Origin: Mytilus galloprovincialis
Taxonomy: Eukaryota > Mollusca > Bivalvia > Mytilida > Mytilidae
DNA: 64,000 bases
Direction of reading: 5' to 3'
NCBI RefSeq assembly: GCF_965363235.1
Contig: NC_134840.1
Coordinates: 60,072,793-60,136,792, forward strand
A model generated the notes under the pieces. The model did no database searches. It worked only from the letters and a program-made list of their open reading frames with translations, and was not told the DNA's origin. The translations under genes and the position numbers were made by a program. This document shows positions 36,797-48,791 of this stretch, one piece after another. Each line of letters starts with the position of its first letter. Within the stretch, counting starts at the first letter, position 1.

Positions 36797-36872
36797 GTTC
36801 CTGCAGGGTATCTACTAAACGCTTTTGCACCAGACGTAGCATTTCTGATTCTGTCGCAAATTGTTATGTTTG
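36797..36872 (+). pseudogene. Exon 3-like relic of a third SLC16 paralogue
   Basis: Reads 'AGYLLNAFAPDVAFLILSQI' followed by VMFG and a GTAAGT donor in phase 1. It aligns with the exon 3 end of the two full copies ('AGYFLNAYAPNVQFLLLSQG'). The first half of the exon is missing, though a CAG at 36794-36796 could act as an acceptor. No exon 4 follows within the next kilobases. Same strand and order as 33792-33868, so the two pieces probably derive from one gene. Confidence 0.75.
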
Positions 36873-37139
36873 GTAAGTAATATAATTAATAATAAAATTA
36901 TCAAGACAATTGGAAAATTGGTGATATTTATTATTTTCTTTCCTCCTATTAGAACTCAATCAAATTTATTCGGTACCTTCAAAGACTCTGTTGGTTATAA
37001 GCTCACAAGAAAAAAAATTAATACATAGTTTTTCATTGTTCAATGCCGTGCAATTGCTTAAATTCACTTCATTTGACTTTGTTAGATAGTGGTCTCATTG
37101 TCAATCATACCACATCATCATTTATTTTTATACGAGCGC

Positions 37140-38740
37140 ACAAAAATTAGCCTCGTATATTGGTATCACATTGTCGTCGTCGTCTTCCGTCGTCGTCGTC
37201 AGCGTCGTGAGAAGACATTTGTTTTCGGACAATAACTTTTAGATAAATGGATCTTTATGAAATTCAAACACAAGGTTTAAAACCACAAAAGAAAAGTTAA
37301 GATTGATTTTGGGGGTAATGGTCCCAAAAGTTTAGGAACAAGGGGCCCAAATAAGTATTTTCTAGTTTCCAGACTTTTACAATTACTTGTGCGTAAGTGT
37401 ATGGATCTTTCTGAAATGTACCACAAGGTTCCATACCAAAAAAAGAAGGTTGAGATTGATTCTGGGGGTTATGGCCCAAACTGTTTAGGGGCCAGAAAAG
37501 GGGCCAAGAACAAACTTTTCTTATACTTTGTATAAATTGCTTATTTCTTAACCAATTTCATTGGGGTTTTATTCTTGAATTCTTGGGGTTCTTTAATATG
37601 CTGAATCTAACCTTATATTAAGTTTTTGGAATTTGGGCCCCGTTTTTAAATTGGTCAACACTCAACACGAGGTCCAAAGGGTCCAAAATTAAACTTTGTT
37701 TGATTTCATCAAAAATTAAATTATTATGATTCTTTTATATGCTGAATCAAGCCGTGTATTTAGATTTTAATTTTGGGTCCCAAAGGGTCCAATATTAAAC
37801 TTTAGTTTGATTTTAACAAAAAAAAATGAATTCTTGGGGTTCATTGATATGATGAATCTAAACATGTATTTAGAATTTTGATTATGGGCCCAGATTTCTA
37901 GTTGGTCCAAATTGGGGTCCAAAATTAAACTTTGTTCGATTTCCACAAAAATGTAATATATTGGGTTCTTTGATATGCTCAATCTAACCATGTATAAAGA
38001 TATTTAATTTTTGGGCCCCATTATTAAGTTGGTCCACATTGAGGTGAAAATGGTCCAAAATTAAACTTTGTTTGATTTCATCAAAAATCGAATTATTGGA
38101 GTTCTTTGATATGCCAAATCAAACTTTGTTTTTAGATTTTTGATTTTGAGTCCCGTTTTTAAATTGATCTACATTAAGGTCGAAAGTGTCAAAAATTTAA
38201 CTTTGTTTGATTTTAACAAAAATCAATTCTTGGGGTTCTCTGATATGCTGAATCTTTAAATGTAGTTAGATTTTGATTATGGGCCCAGTTTTCAAGTTGG
38301 TCCAAATTGGGGTCCAAAATTTAACTTTGTTTGATTTTAACAAAAATTGAATGTGTGAGGTTCTTTGATATGCTTAATCTAACCATGTATTTAGATTTTT
38401 GATTTTTTGGCCCTGTTATCAAATTGGTCCACATTGAGGTTATAAGGGTCCAAAATTAAACTTTGTTAGATTTTATAAAAGATTGAGTTCTTAGGATTCT
38501 TAGATATGCTGAATAAATCCATGTATTTTGATTTTGGATATTGGACCATAATTGGTAAATTCAAATTTTTTAAGTTCATTAGACCACATTCATACTGTGT
38601 CAGAAACCTATGCTGTGTCAAATATTTAATCACAATCCAAATTCAAAGCTGTATCAAGCTTGAATGTTGTGTCCATACTGGCCCCAATTGTTCAGAGTTC
38701 GATTTCTGCGGTCGTATCAAGCTGCGCCCTGCGGAGCATT
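37140..38740 (-). repeat. Long bivalve composite repeat with about 130-bp internal units
   Basis: 'AAACTTTGTTTGATTT' or a close variant recurs at about 37691, 37797, 37928, 38060, 38198, 38321 and 38458. Each unit also has 'GGGGTTCTTTGATATGCTGA' and 'AAGTTGGTCCAAATTGGGG'. The left edge is GTCGTC-rich; the right end is 'GCTGCGCCCTGCGGAGCAT'. A related diverged copy is at 10980-12215. Orientation is by comparison with copies I remember. Confidence 0.8.
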
Positions 38741-38959
38741 TTATTATAATAATTGAAAACAAAGAACGACTAAAACAAGTTAACACATACATCGTATATG
38801 TGACAAAATTTCCTCTTGATTATCCTTCAAATATAACAAAAAGTAAAATCTCTTTTTTGTACCTTAACATTTTTGCTATCATGATTTTCTGCGGAAAAAT
38901 AAATACAAAAGAAGGTTATTTTTTTTAAAAGTAAATAACTTTATTTAAACGTCCTATGA

Positions 38960-39317
38960 GTAGGAGAGATTTGAAAAGGTTTACGTAAACACGGACGACG
39001 ACGTTGGACAGTAAGTGTTGGCAATATCTCACATGGCATTTTGGCCAGGTGTGATAAAGACATATTTTACCCGGCCACATTAGCATTTTTTGTAAATAAC
39101 TTCTTGCAGTAAATATCTTTTTGGGTAAACCATTTACTTATGAACTGGATATCAAAATTTTACTAGTTTGACAGTTTTTCATTAAATAAAGGGAATATGT
39201 AGCCCCATTGATGCTAATATGCAAGACAAAATCATAAACATAAATACAGATGTCCGTGTCTGATGAGCATCTTGAGATGCTGTTTGGCATAAGTTCTATA
39301 CGTTATTTATCATATAG
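38960..39317. other. Non-coding stretch
   Basis: A scrap of a dispersed repeat near 38985-39060 ('GGACGACGACGTTGGACAGT'); the rest is unrecognised AT-rich DNA. Confidence 0.4.
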
Positions 39318-39490
39318 ATATAGTAAGATTTGGTATGAGTGTCAATGAGACAACTCTCCATTCAAGTCACAATTTAAAAAAGAAAACCATTATAGGTCAA
39401 GGTAAGGTCTTTAACATGGAGCCTAGACTCACACCGAACAGCAAGCTATAAAGCCCCCCACCCCCAAAAAAATAAATAAAAATATTTTAA
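39318..39490 (+). repeat. Mytilus-type dispersed repeat A
   Basis: 'TGGTATGAGTGTCAATGAGA', 'CAACTCTCCATTCAAGTCAC' and 'CACACCGAACAGCAAGCTA' in family order. It lies just downstream of the TRIM-like gene. Confidence 0.85.
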
Positions 39491-39769
39491 CTAGAAAAAT
39501 AAAACCAGCCGATATTGTGTACACATTTTATCCTGGATGTTAAAATGTGTCACCAAGCAAAACAAATAATTTATAATCTTTTAATGAAATGAATTTGAAA
39601 ACAACCGCTGTCTTAATCATAGTCATCATGCTTTGATCAAAGAAGTACATTTCTAATTTGAGTGAGATTTCTGTATTAATCATTCCTTTTTCTTAATTAA
39701 ATACAAGACTGGTTTGTTTTCAGGAATATTGAATAAAACACAAAAACATATGAAATTTTGTTCATAAAA

Positions 39770-41442
39770 TTACTCAACAGTGTATAGAGCAGCTGGTCCA
39801 TGCTTGTTGCACAATAGTAATAATTTGGTGTCTTTGTTATAGTGTAAAGCAGTTGGGCCGGTCAGACCATCAGTTGTGGATAGTAATGTTTTACTTGACT
39901 TCCCATCATGTTGTATTACTATCAGCGAATTCGACGCTTCAACAGCAACAAACACATTTTGATCACCATCCACAGTGATGCCGTCCGGATTAATTAATGA
40001 ATCCTCCTGATGTACCCATATTTCTTCACCTGTGAAAGAGATACAATGAACAGTGTGATCTCTTTTGATGGCGAAATAAATTCTATATATGGTTGTCGCT
40101 AAGTATAATCCGCAGTCAACTGTTAATGTTTTCAGTACTTTCCCCGTCGTATCTAATATCACAATATCATCTCCGATGATGACAAAAAGTTTGTTCGTCT
40201 GATATGATATTCCATAGCAGCTTTGTTCAAATTCAACTTTCTTCTCAACAGTATTTTTTTTTTTATGTTCAAAATCTCTATGTACTTTCTGATACCATAA
40301 GTAACAGCAATTTGATCAGTGTCTATGACTGCTAAATCAAACGGTACTCCAGAGCATGGTATGTCACGGATATGTTTACCCTTTTTGCTATACTCCATTA
40401 GTATATGTTTTCCGAAATAATTAGCGATCATCAAGTTATCGTTTAGTAATATAGTACATCCACTAAGCCAAGTTGCTTGACCTTTGTTATTTTTTACCAT
40501 AAATGTCTTTTTCAACTTTACATGGATGTTGTTAATGCTTTTCATTTCGGACACTGGAAGTTGTATTTGGGCTTGATCAATCTTTGCATCTTTGAACGGT
40601 AAGCTAATGGTCGTCTTCTCAACGGATATGTTCCCGAACTGTTCCATCTCATTCATTAATGACATGATAGAAGGTTGAAACTGTAAGTATAATTTATAGT
40701 TGATCACAGACTTGGTATTTTCTTTAACGGTTTCCACTTCTTTGAAGACAGCTTCATTGATCTGGCGCGTTCCCAGGAAAAGCTGAATGTCGGATGCAAA
40801 TGACTTCAGTTGAGATGTTTGCTCCTTAAGACAAGTTAAATCCCGCTCTGATTTTTTTAAACGACTTAAAAGTTTTGTCGCTTCAGAATTACAATTTTCA
40901 CATTGTGTGTCTAATTCAAGAAGTAGTTTTTGTTCTATGTGGTCGAACTTTTTCATTATTCTTGCTCGTGTATCTTTGATTGTAGTTTTGATAGTTTGCT
41001 TCTGATCATGAAAACTCTTCAACGCTGAATCACGATCGGTAATGATTTGTTGAAGATTTTGTAATGTGCCGGTTATATTGTCCTCTAAATCAGCCAGTGC
41101 AGTTGAATGTTTTACATTTTCAGCAGCTTTGTATAACGGAATGACGTCAGAGCATGTTCTGTGATTTGATGGAACGCAACCTAAACAGACTGCAACATCA
41201 TGTGTTTTACAATACAATTCAAGTCGCTTGTCATGGTCTTCACAGTTTAGACTGACAGAAATATATTTTATCTGCTGGAAGTCTTCTGTTGATATAAGCC
41301 TATGGTCACGTGATACTTTTATAGATTTGTGAACCTTCTCACAGTCTGCACACAATCCCTCTTCGCAAACTGTACACCATTTTTCTGCATTTTTGTTGTT
41401 GTCAGCATAACCACAAGGACCACAAAGTATTAAATCCGACAT
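39770..41442 (-). CDS. TRIM-like B-box / coiled-coil / beta-propeller protein with a frame slip
   Basis: A RING-less tripartite-motif-like protein encoded in one coding exon; a 5' UTR intron is suggested by the acceptor 'TTTTACAG' just before the ATG leader. B-box 1 uses C7, C10, C23, C26, C31, C34, H38 and H47. B-box 2 uses C67, H70, C78, D82, C86, C89, H94 and C97. A long charged helix (about residues 105-235) is the coiled coil. The C-terminal half has propeller-type repeats ('DNLMIANYFGKHILMEYSKK', 'INPDGITVDGDQNVFVAVEA') as in TRIM2/TRIM71-like and bivalve TRIM-like families. The frame slips by one base at an 11-T run (40254-40264): upstream coding is in frame 40265-41442, and the remainder continues in the adjacent frame down to 39770. 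It may be a true disabling slip, a polymorphism or an assembly error. Such proteins are often ubiquitin-ligase cofactors or immune regulators; a role here is inference. Confidence 0.85.
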
Positions 41443-41597
41443 GGTGTTAAATCTGTAAAAGTATATTTTCTTCTCTATGATTTTATACCATTATAATAAA
41501 TTTACATTGGTATGAAATCATCATTTTTATAAATTTCATCTGATTAAAAAATTGCAAGAAAACCAGCTGTCTATTCTGGTATTTCACACTTTAAATT

Positions 41598-41800
41598 TTC
41601 ATGAAAACATGTTTCCTGATGCTCAGTGGTTGTCGTTTGTTGAAGTGGTTCATAAGTTTTTCTCGTTTCTCCTTTTTTATATATTGATTAGACCGTTGGT
41701 TGTCCTGTTTGAATGGTTTTACTTTGACCTATTATTGTTTACTTTTACAAATTGTGACTTAGATAGAAAGTTTTCTCATTGGCACTCTTATATCAACTTA
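41598..41800 (-). repeat. Mytilus-type dispersed repeat A, reverse copy
   Basis: 'CAGTGGTTGTCGTTTGTTGA' and 'TTAGACCGTTGGTTGTCCTG' are the reverse complement of family ends seen elsewhere. Confidence 0.75.
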
Positions 41801-41899
41801 GTCTTCATCCCGGCGATATGTTTGAGTCTATCCTATGTTGGCAGCCCGGGCCCCTAACATTTGTAAGTCTTTTATGTTTTTAATTTAAGTTTATTTAAA

Positions 41900-42095
41900 T
41901 TTTTCGGGGTTTAGTGGGGATGTCCATGTTCACTGAATTGGTACACATTTTTTATTAGGGGCTAGTTGAAGTCGCCTCCGGTGCGAGATTTTCTCGCTGT
42001 GTTAAAGACTCTTTGGTGGCCTTTGACTGTGTTCTGAAATTTGGTCGAGGTGTTGTCTTTATCACACATTCCCCATTCCCATTATCAATTTAATG
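41900..42095 (+). repeat. Dispersed repeat B
   Basis: 'GTCGCCTCCGGTGCGAGATT', 'TCTCGCTGTGTTAAAGACTC' and 'CACACATTCCCCATTCCC', as at 32640-32925. Confidence 0.75.
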
Positions 42096-42099
42096 GATA

Positions 42100-43359
42100 G
42101 CTAAAAACGGTTAAAAATTTATCTATGATATATGTGTTGTTTTTCAATCGAAGTGTGGTTATCATTACATTTCTTGTTAATGAGTAGTATTTTACTATGT
42201 ATCAATAAAGAAATATTTGAGGTATGTTCAATGAAAAATAGTAAGAAGGTTATTTTTACCTCTTGTGATATTAATGGAAAATTTAAGTTACTGAGCATTT
42301 ACTTTTCACAAACCAGGCGGTAAAAATTAACCTTATTAAAAATTAATTTTAAAAAAAATAGTCATAAATGAACAAATTTAAATAACAAAATTTAGTCAAA
42401 AATGAATTGGCATTTTTCTTACTCAAATACTGGAAATATAAATTTTTCGATTGAATTTTTAATAAGGAAGGAATAAAACAAATTTATGAGTGAAGCGTCG
42501 TATGAATTAATCAATAAATTCAGTTTTTTTTTCTGAATCAAATACTGAAAATATAAATATTTTTTTTGAATTTTTAATAAAGCAGAAATAAAACAAATTG
42601 ATGAGTGAAACGTCGTTTAAATAAATCAATAAATTCAGTTATTTTCGGAACAGTTTTACCAAGCCTTACATCTTGACAAACTTCTTGACAACCTTCTTGT
42701 TATGAAAAAGATTTGATACCACATTTGGTATTTTTTTTCAAGTTCCCTCTCAAATATGAACTTTATTTTGGAAAGAAGCGAGGTATACTTCATCACTACA
42801 AAAAAATCCAGCAACTGTACGACGCACAAAACCAAGGATTATATAAAGGTAAAAATGAGATGTGAAATACGTCAACCCATCGACAAATACATATCGAAAT
42901 CTAGAGGTCATTGTCCCTATGTATGATGGCATTTGTTTTTGTAGCAGTTCCATGCTTCGCTTGTTCCTTTGTTTTCCCCTAATAATTTAAGAATTTACCT
43001 CTGTTTTGGTTTGTGACCCCAATTTGTTTTCGCTTAATTGATTTATGACTATTGAACAGCAATATTTTACTGCTCCATTTATTTATTTCTAATAAATGAA
43101 CTTTTATGAAAGTGTTGGCGTTTGATGCTAAGCATTCAATTCTGACCTACATTTGCTAGTTGTATTAATTTTTCATTGCTGTTGTTGATTTTTAAGATTT
43201 ATACTCGCTATCCAACAAATCTCTAGACACTATCTCTTCCGTTTAAACAAGGAAGTTAATCATAAAATGAAATTATAAAATCAACATATCTAAAAATGTT
43301 TTGACTTAAGGTAAACAACTTTTGCCCCACTAGAAGTACAACCTTTTCTTTGAAAGACT
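42100..43359. other. Non-coding stretch with a local duplication
   Basis: 'GAGTGAAGCGTCGTATGAAT' near 42487 and 'GAGTGAAACGTCGTTTAAAT' near 42602 mark a diverged tandem duplication of about 115 bp that includes 'CAATAAATTCAGTT'. Nothing else is recognised. Confidence 0.45.
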
Positions 43360-43364
43360 TACAT

Positions 43365-45883
43365 CACGGCCGACACTCGGCTAACCGAGAGATTGGTCGG
43401 TTAATCTGTATTGAGTATGCGGCTATATCGGCGGTTGGTCTGTTAATCGGGTTGGCTAAAGTCTGTTAATCAGGTGTTATCGAGAAAATCATTGAAAGTT
43501 CAGCATGTTTCATTGTATAACTTTTTAAATATATTTTTATCATAAAAAATATTCATGTCTAACAAAACAATTCAATGTACTGAATCCAGAGGTGTAATTA
43601 TTATTTTTCTAGCTTCAATGTACGATCTATAAAATGAAAAGGCGGGTTACTCATCAATAAATTTATACACATTTTACACACACAAACTGTACACAAAATG
43701 ACACGTTGGTTGAATTTACGTGCATGCAATATTTTGAACATCGAGAAAATACAGGCATTATGTTTGTTAACCATAATGAAATCATTGTGTGAAAAATCTT
43801 CACGAAAATCTGTATTTTGGTGACATAAATCAATCTTTATTTAAAACCTGGTCTGTTAATGGGTCGGATGTATAAAACCCAGTCTGTTAATTGGTCTGTT
43901 AAGAGTTATGAATGGCAATAAAAGTATAATTTTATTGCTATATGGGGTGTTATCGGATCAAATGGGTAGGCTCAAGACGAGCGGCTAAAATATACGGAAA
44001 CAACACATGAGCAATGAAACATAAAATATACGGAAACAACACATGAACAATGAACAATTTAAACAATGGAAATTGAAAATTGATAAAAACGGTTTCAAAA
44101 AGTGTAATATTAAAGTAATGTTAATTTCATCCAAGAATGGTCGCATATGTCATGTGGATTCTGTTTAATTGTCATGAATGACACCAATTTGTCATCTACA
44201 TTGGTAACCAGTATATAGATCAGAGATAAACATCGTAATGTAACTAAACATCAGTAAGTAAAATATATTGGGATGCTAAAATATAAAGAATAGAGAAAGA
44301 ATAATGAGTAAGATAAATAAAAGGTAAAATGAAAAAAAGTCACGGAGGAAACGTGACATAACAATTTAAAGAATACAGAAATAAACACCCCCCCCCCCCC
44401 CCCCAATCCGAACCCTCATGGTATACACGATAATCTGGATGGAGTAGCAGAATATAGAATAATAGATAAGGACAGAAGAGAGTGATGCATTGCTAAATAA
44501 GAGAGAAAAAATAATAATTGTTTAAGAAACATCCCTGGATGTTGAAACAGTAACAGATTTCGATGTACTCTAATTGGTGACAAATGCTAGAGGTTTACAT
44601 GCGGACAACTGCCGTTCTCCTCTACACTTATGAAGAAAGGAACTAAACTCAAGATGACCAAATGTAGCTGCATTCGCTCATTTCCATTTACTACTTGAGA
44701 ATGATTTGTAAACAACATATGATTAAGTAATAGAAATAAAGAACCAATTGGACGATGCTTACGAATTAGGGTTAAACGTCCAGTGACAAATATCATGTGC
44801 ATATGAGAATGACAACACGTTATATGTACCCTGTGTTGTATTAGAAAGACACTTTCAGTCGGATTTCAGAACGTGCTACTTTGAACAAACACAAAAATTG
44901 AGGCTGATTGAAAACGTTAATAATAAATTCATGCGTATTCCAGTGGCCAATCCATATCACACTATATTGAAGTGACACACCCTTCAATAAAATGCAAAGA
45001 AAGTCAAAATAAAAATGCTCTTACTAGTAAATCACAATCGAAATGAATGACAGACGGACATTTTTTACAAAACTTAATGAACAATTGAAATCAAGATATT
45101 TGAGGTTTGCGTTATTTCGCAGAGGTTTGCGTTACAACGCAAAGGTCTGCGTTTTATCGCAAAGGTTTGCATTATAACGCAAAAGGTTTGCGTTGTAACG
45201 CAAATATAGGACGAAAAATTAAAAAAAAAATGTGTTGCGCTAATTCGCTTCCGTAGGATACTGTTGCACCGTATTATCATTTTTTTTTTACTCAGGAACA
45301 TCTCATTCTTAACTTTTTCTAAAGGAAAATATAAAGGTAGCAAAAATAACTGTGGCTAAATTACTCTTAACTGACACAATTTCAATTGTCCAACCCATTA
45401 ACAGACTTTATTCCCATAATTTTCACTAAAACGTGGTAATATTCACTTTTTATTACAATTATGAAATATTTACCAATGTAAATTTATGTTTTAGAACCAA
45501 AGTACTATTTTGTGTCCTTTAAATGATATCTAAAATTGTTTGTTCCGACTTTTATTAAAAAAAATGCTATGCGTATAAGCATAAATACTACATACTTGCG
45601 CGACGCCTTTTGATTTTACTGAAAACTGCGTAGACTATGAAATGTTTTTACAAGTGGAAAATGTTCTATGATAGACATCATTTTGTCAGACAGTTTTCTT
45701 TTTTTGATTTGGTTCTTATAATATGCCAAAAATCTTTATATTTAATAGAGTTTAACATTAAATTGTGCGTTTTACTCTTAACAGACGTATAACCAACCCG
45801 ATTAACAGACCAATCTCCCATATAGCCGCATACTCAATATAGATTAACCGACCAATCTCTCGGTTAGCCGAGTGTCGGCCGTG
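43365..45883. mobile_element. 2.5-kb non-autonomous TIR element (TSD TACAT)
   Basis: A terminal inverted repeat of about 100 bp starts 'CACGGCCGACACTCGGCTAA' and includes 'GAGAGATTGGTCGGTTAATC'. It is flanked by TACAT (43360-43364 and 45884-45888). Subterminal 'GTCTGTTAAT' / 'ATTAACAGAC' words recur on both sides. A run of 20 or so C sits near 44389-44404. No transposase frame is seen. A hAT-like non-autonomous element is inferred. Confidence 0.92.
45101..45207. repeat. Minisatellite of palindromic GCGTT-AACGC units
   Basis: Five units of about 21-24 bp, 'AGGTTTGCGTTACAACGCAA' and variants. Each centre can pair with itself (TTGCGTT / AACGCAA). It lies inside the 43365-45883 element. Confidence 0.9.
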
Positions 45884-46344
45884 TACATGTTGCTTAATTA
45901 CCTTCACTGTCATCATAAAATGACTAGTGTCTACGCCAGCATGGTCAGCTTGTTGTCAATGGCAAGTCTCGCGATACCACACAAATTTACCTTGGTGATT
46001 TAAAAATAGTTATCAAAGGAGTTAAATTACTCAAACATCATTTTCTATCCAACATAGATTATTATCTAACTCAGTCTATGGAAGAAGCGAATCGATAAAA
46101 ACTTTTCTTATATCACATAGCGATATTGTCTCAATTGTAAACATGCAGACATTCCATGCGGAAAATGTTGTTTTTTGGCAACGAAAAATTAAGAAAATAC
46201 TAACTTTAAAACTTATTGTTAAAAAATAAACATCAATTGAGTTTAAATATACATTCAGAAGTTAGTTAGAAGCAAACGTTCATGTCCGTGTAAAATTTGA
46301 AGTGCTGTGTTTTTCTTATATACATAAATATACAAATGCTATTA

Positions 46345-46665
46345 GGCAGCAACCATTTGACCATTTGATTTTCTGGGGGGGGGGGGGGGGGGGGCTTTGG
46401 TTTTTTTTGGAAAAAAAAGTTTGTTTCCAGTTTTTGGAGAAAAAAATAATTTGTTTTTGATTCTGAGAAAAAAAAATTGTTTGTTTCACCCTCAGCTGCC
46501 ACTATATGTAATGCTAAAATTGAAAGAAAAATATTGTTTTCGACTTGTCGCGAAAAAAATAGATTGTTTTTCGCCATAGGCGAAAAAAAAAATTGTCCAG
46601 AAAAAAAAACCATAGCCCCCCCCCCCCCCCCCCCCCCCCCCCCAGAAAATCAAATGGTTGCTGCC
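46345..46665. mobile_element. 321-bp MITE with poly-G/poly-C arms, copy B (TSD TTA)
   Basis: Same family as 15796-16108 but inverted relative to it. Ends 'GGCAGCAACCATTTGA' with a local duplication of CCATTTGA, and TTA on both sides (46342-46344, 46666-46668). About 20 G face about 28 C. Confidence 0.9.
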
Positions 46666-46816
46666 TTAGTTCTAACATCAATGCGATACTTTTGATATAT
46701 CATAGCGGTGTTTTTGTTATATCAATATTAGTACTTATTAGTATTTGACTGCTGTACCAATATTTTGACAGTTTTACCTATTATGTCTGTTTTGCTCACG
46801 CAACGTTACATAAATA

Positions 46817-47259
46817 GAATGAAATTCAAAACAGTGTGGCTGTGGCCATTGATTGACACATTAAATTCATCCATTGACTGGGACAATTTACGTGAACGTT
46901 TGTCTGTAACGACCACTGTTCACGACGTACCTACGATAGACATTTAAACTGTGGGGTCACCAAAGGTTTCTTAACGCCTTTAATTATAAAATAATTCGAA
47001 AAATTAACCAGGAATAACCTTTATGTTTTGATTTATATAATTGATATAAATCAAAACATCATGTTATTTCTGATTAATTTTTCGAATTACTTTATTAAGG
47101 TGCTGAGAACCTTTGGTGACCCCATAGTTTAAGTGTCTTTAAAAAGTACATAGTGAGCAGTGGTCGTTACATACAAACGTTCACCTAAATTGTCCCAGTC
47201 AATGGATGAATTTAATGTACCAATCAATGGCCACAGCCACACTGTTTTGAATTTCATTC
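46817..47259. mobile_element. 443-bp palindromic MITE, copy 2 (TA target)
   Basis: Same length and termini as the copy at 28967-29409 and in the opposite orientation; flanked by TA at 46815-46816 and 47260-47261. The two copies are highly similar, which suggests recent activity. Confidence 0.94.
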
Positions 47260-47599
47260 TATGACAGAATTTGATGAGACTGTCATACACGTGAGAGGTT
47301 TAGCGCTATAAAACCAGGTTCAATCCACCATTTTCAAAATTTGAAAATGCCAGTACCGATGGGGTTTAATAAAAAGTGTCGTAATCAAATAACTAAGTAT
47401 CAAAATTATTGTTCACGTATATAATAATTTAGCAAATTTTATAATGAACGCACCGAAATAATATATATCTGATATGCTCGCAACGCACGCATGGAAGACT
47501 TTCTTTATTGATAACAATGAAACTAACTTGTGACAAAGATGAATCATACTGTCCTCGTTCAGATTGATTCGACAAAATCTGACCTGTACTTTTGAATCT

Positions 47600-47815
47600 C
47601 CTTAATTTATACAAATTAGACCGTTGGTTTTCCTGTTTGAATGGTTTAACACTAGTATTTGTTTGGTTCCTAAATATAGCGTGGTGTTCCCTGTGAGCAA
47701 AGGCTCCTTGTTTTAGGCCCTACTTTGATCTATAATGGTTTACTTGAAACAAATATTTCTTTGATGGAAAGTTGTCTCATTCGAACTCATGCACCATCTT
47801 CTTATATCTATAAAT
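47600..47815 (-). repeat. Mytilus-type dispersed repeat A, reverse copy
   Basis: 'TTAGACCGTTGGTTTTCCTG' at one end and 'GGAAAGTTGTCTCATT' with 'CACCATCTTCTTATAT' at the other are the reverse complement of the family. Confidence 0.75.
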
Positions 47816-48642
47816 CTTTAAAATTTCCCCTTATAAATAACTGCTTTCCAGTCCTCCAAAAACGTCATTAGGGTGCTGAATCTTTTGTAAAGTGCAATAT
47901 GAACTAGCACACTTCTAAAGCTTTAACGGTAACGATAGTTATGATGGTACAAGAACGATTACGTCAATAAAAATACCAAATAAACAGCACTGAACGATCT
48001 AAATTTATAAATATAGAAAAGATATATACACATTTCTAACGTCAACAGACATTTACATCTTATTTATTTGTTTTCTAAACGTATTTTGTGAAGAAATTAA
48101 TTTATAACAAGCGATACAAATTGTTATTTTGCACTAATTAATGTTCGCGTATTTATACGATCGGTTACTAGTCAAAAACGAAAGTCAAATCTCTGTGGCA
48201 ACATTACATCAGAATGCCCTCATGGTCATCGCGATTTAAAAGAGCGTCAACGCGGCAAGCTGATTATGTTCATGGAGATATCGATTTACCAACGGGAAAA
48301 GTCTTTGATATCCAAAAAGAACTGTTTTCCATCTCAATGTTTTTTTTCTATGTTAATAATAAATACATTTTTTGTTTGACAAGATTTTAGATTTTCGTTG
48401 TATCTGAAGTTGTTCAATTTATAGTCTGAGGCTACTCAGTTGGTATCTTCAAAGTTCGGGACATCAGCATTTGTACATTTTGATTTGTTTTGAATATTTA
48501 TTTTACCATTTGAATATTTATTGTTATTTGGAGCTGTATAGGATTGGATTGTTTGAATGAATGTTTTTTTCTCTTTTAAGTAATGATATTTTTTTGTCTA
48601 TTTCGATATTACCCATGTGGATAGGCTATATCAGTGTGACCT

Positions 48643-48791
48643 CAGGGGCGGATCCAGCCGTTTTCAAAAGGGGGTTCCAAACCCAGGATAAAGAGGGGGG
48701 TCCAATTATATGTCCCCATTCAAATGCATTGATCGGCCAAAAAAATGGGTTTCCAACCCCCGGACCCACCAACCCCCTTGATCCGCAACTG
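48643..48791. mobile_element. MITE, GGCGGATCC family, diverged copy 3
   Basis: Begins 'CAGGGGCGGATCCAGCC' and ends 'GATCCGCAACTG'; the interior has G and C tracts and 'GGGTTCCAAACCC' / 'GGGTTTCCAACCC' pairing. The target duplication is unclear (GACCT versus GACGG). Confidence 0.75.

Noticed and set aside
46266-46613. 115-codon minus-strand frame and companions over 46397-46695
   Set aside because: They lie across the poly-G/poly-C MITE and encode poly-proline and phenylalanine-rich runs from homopolymers.
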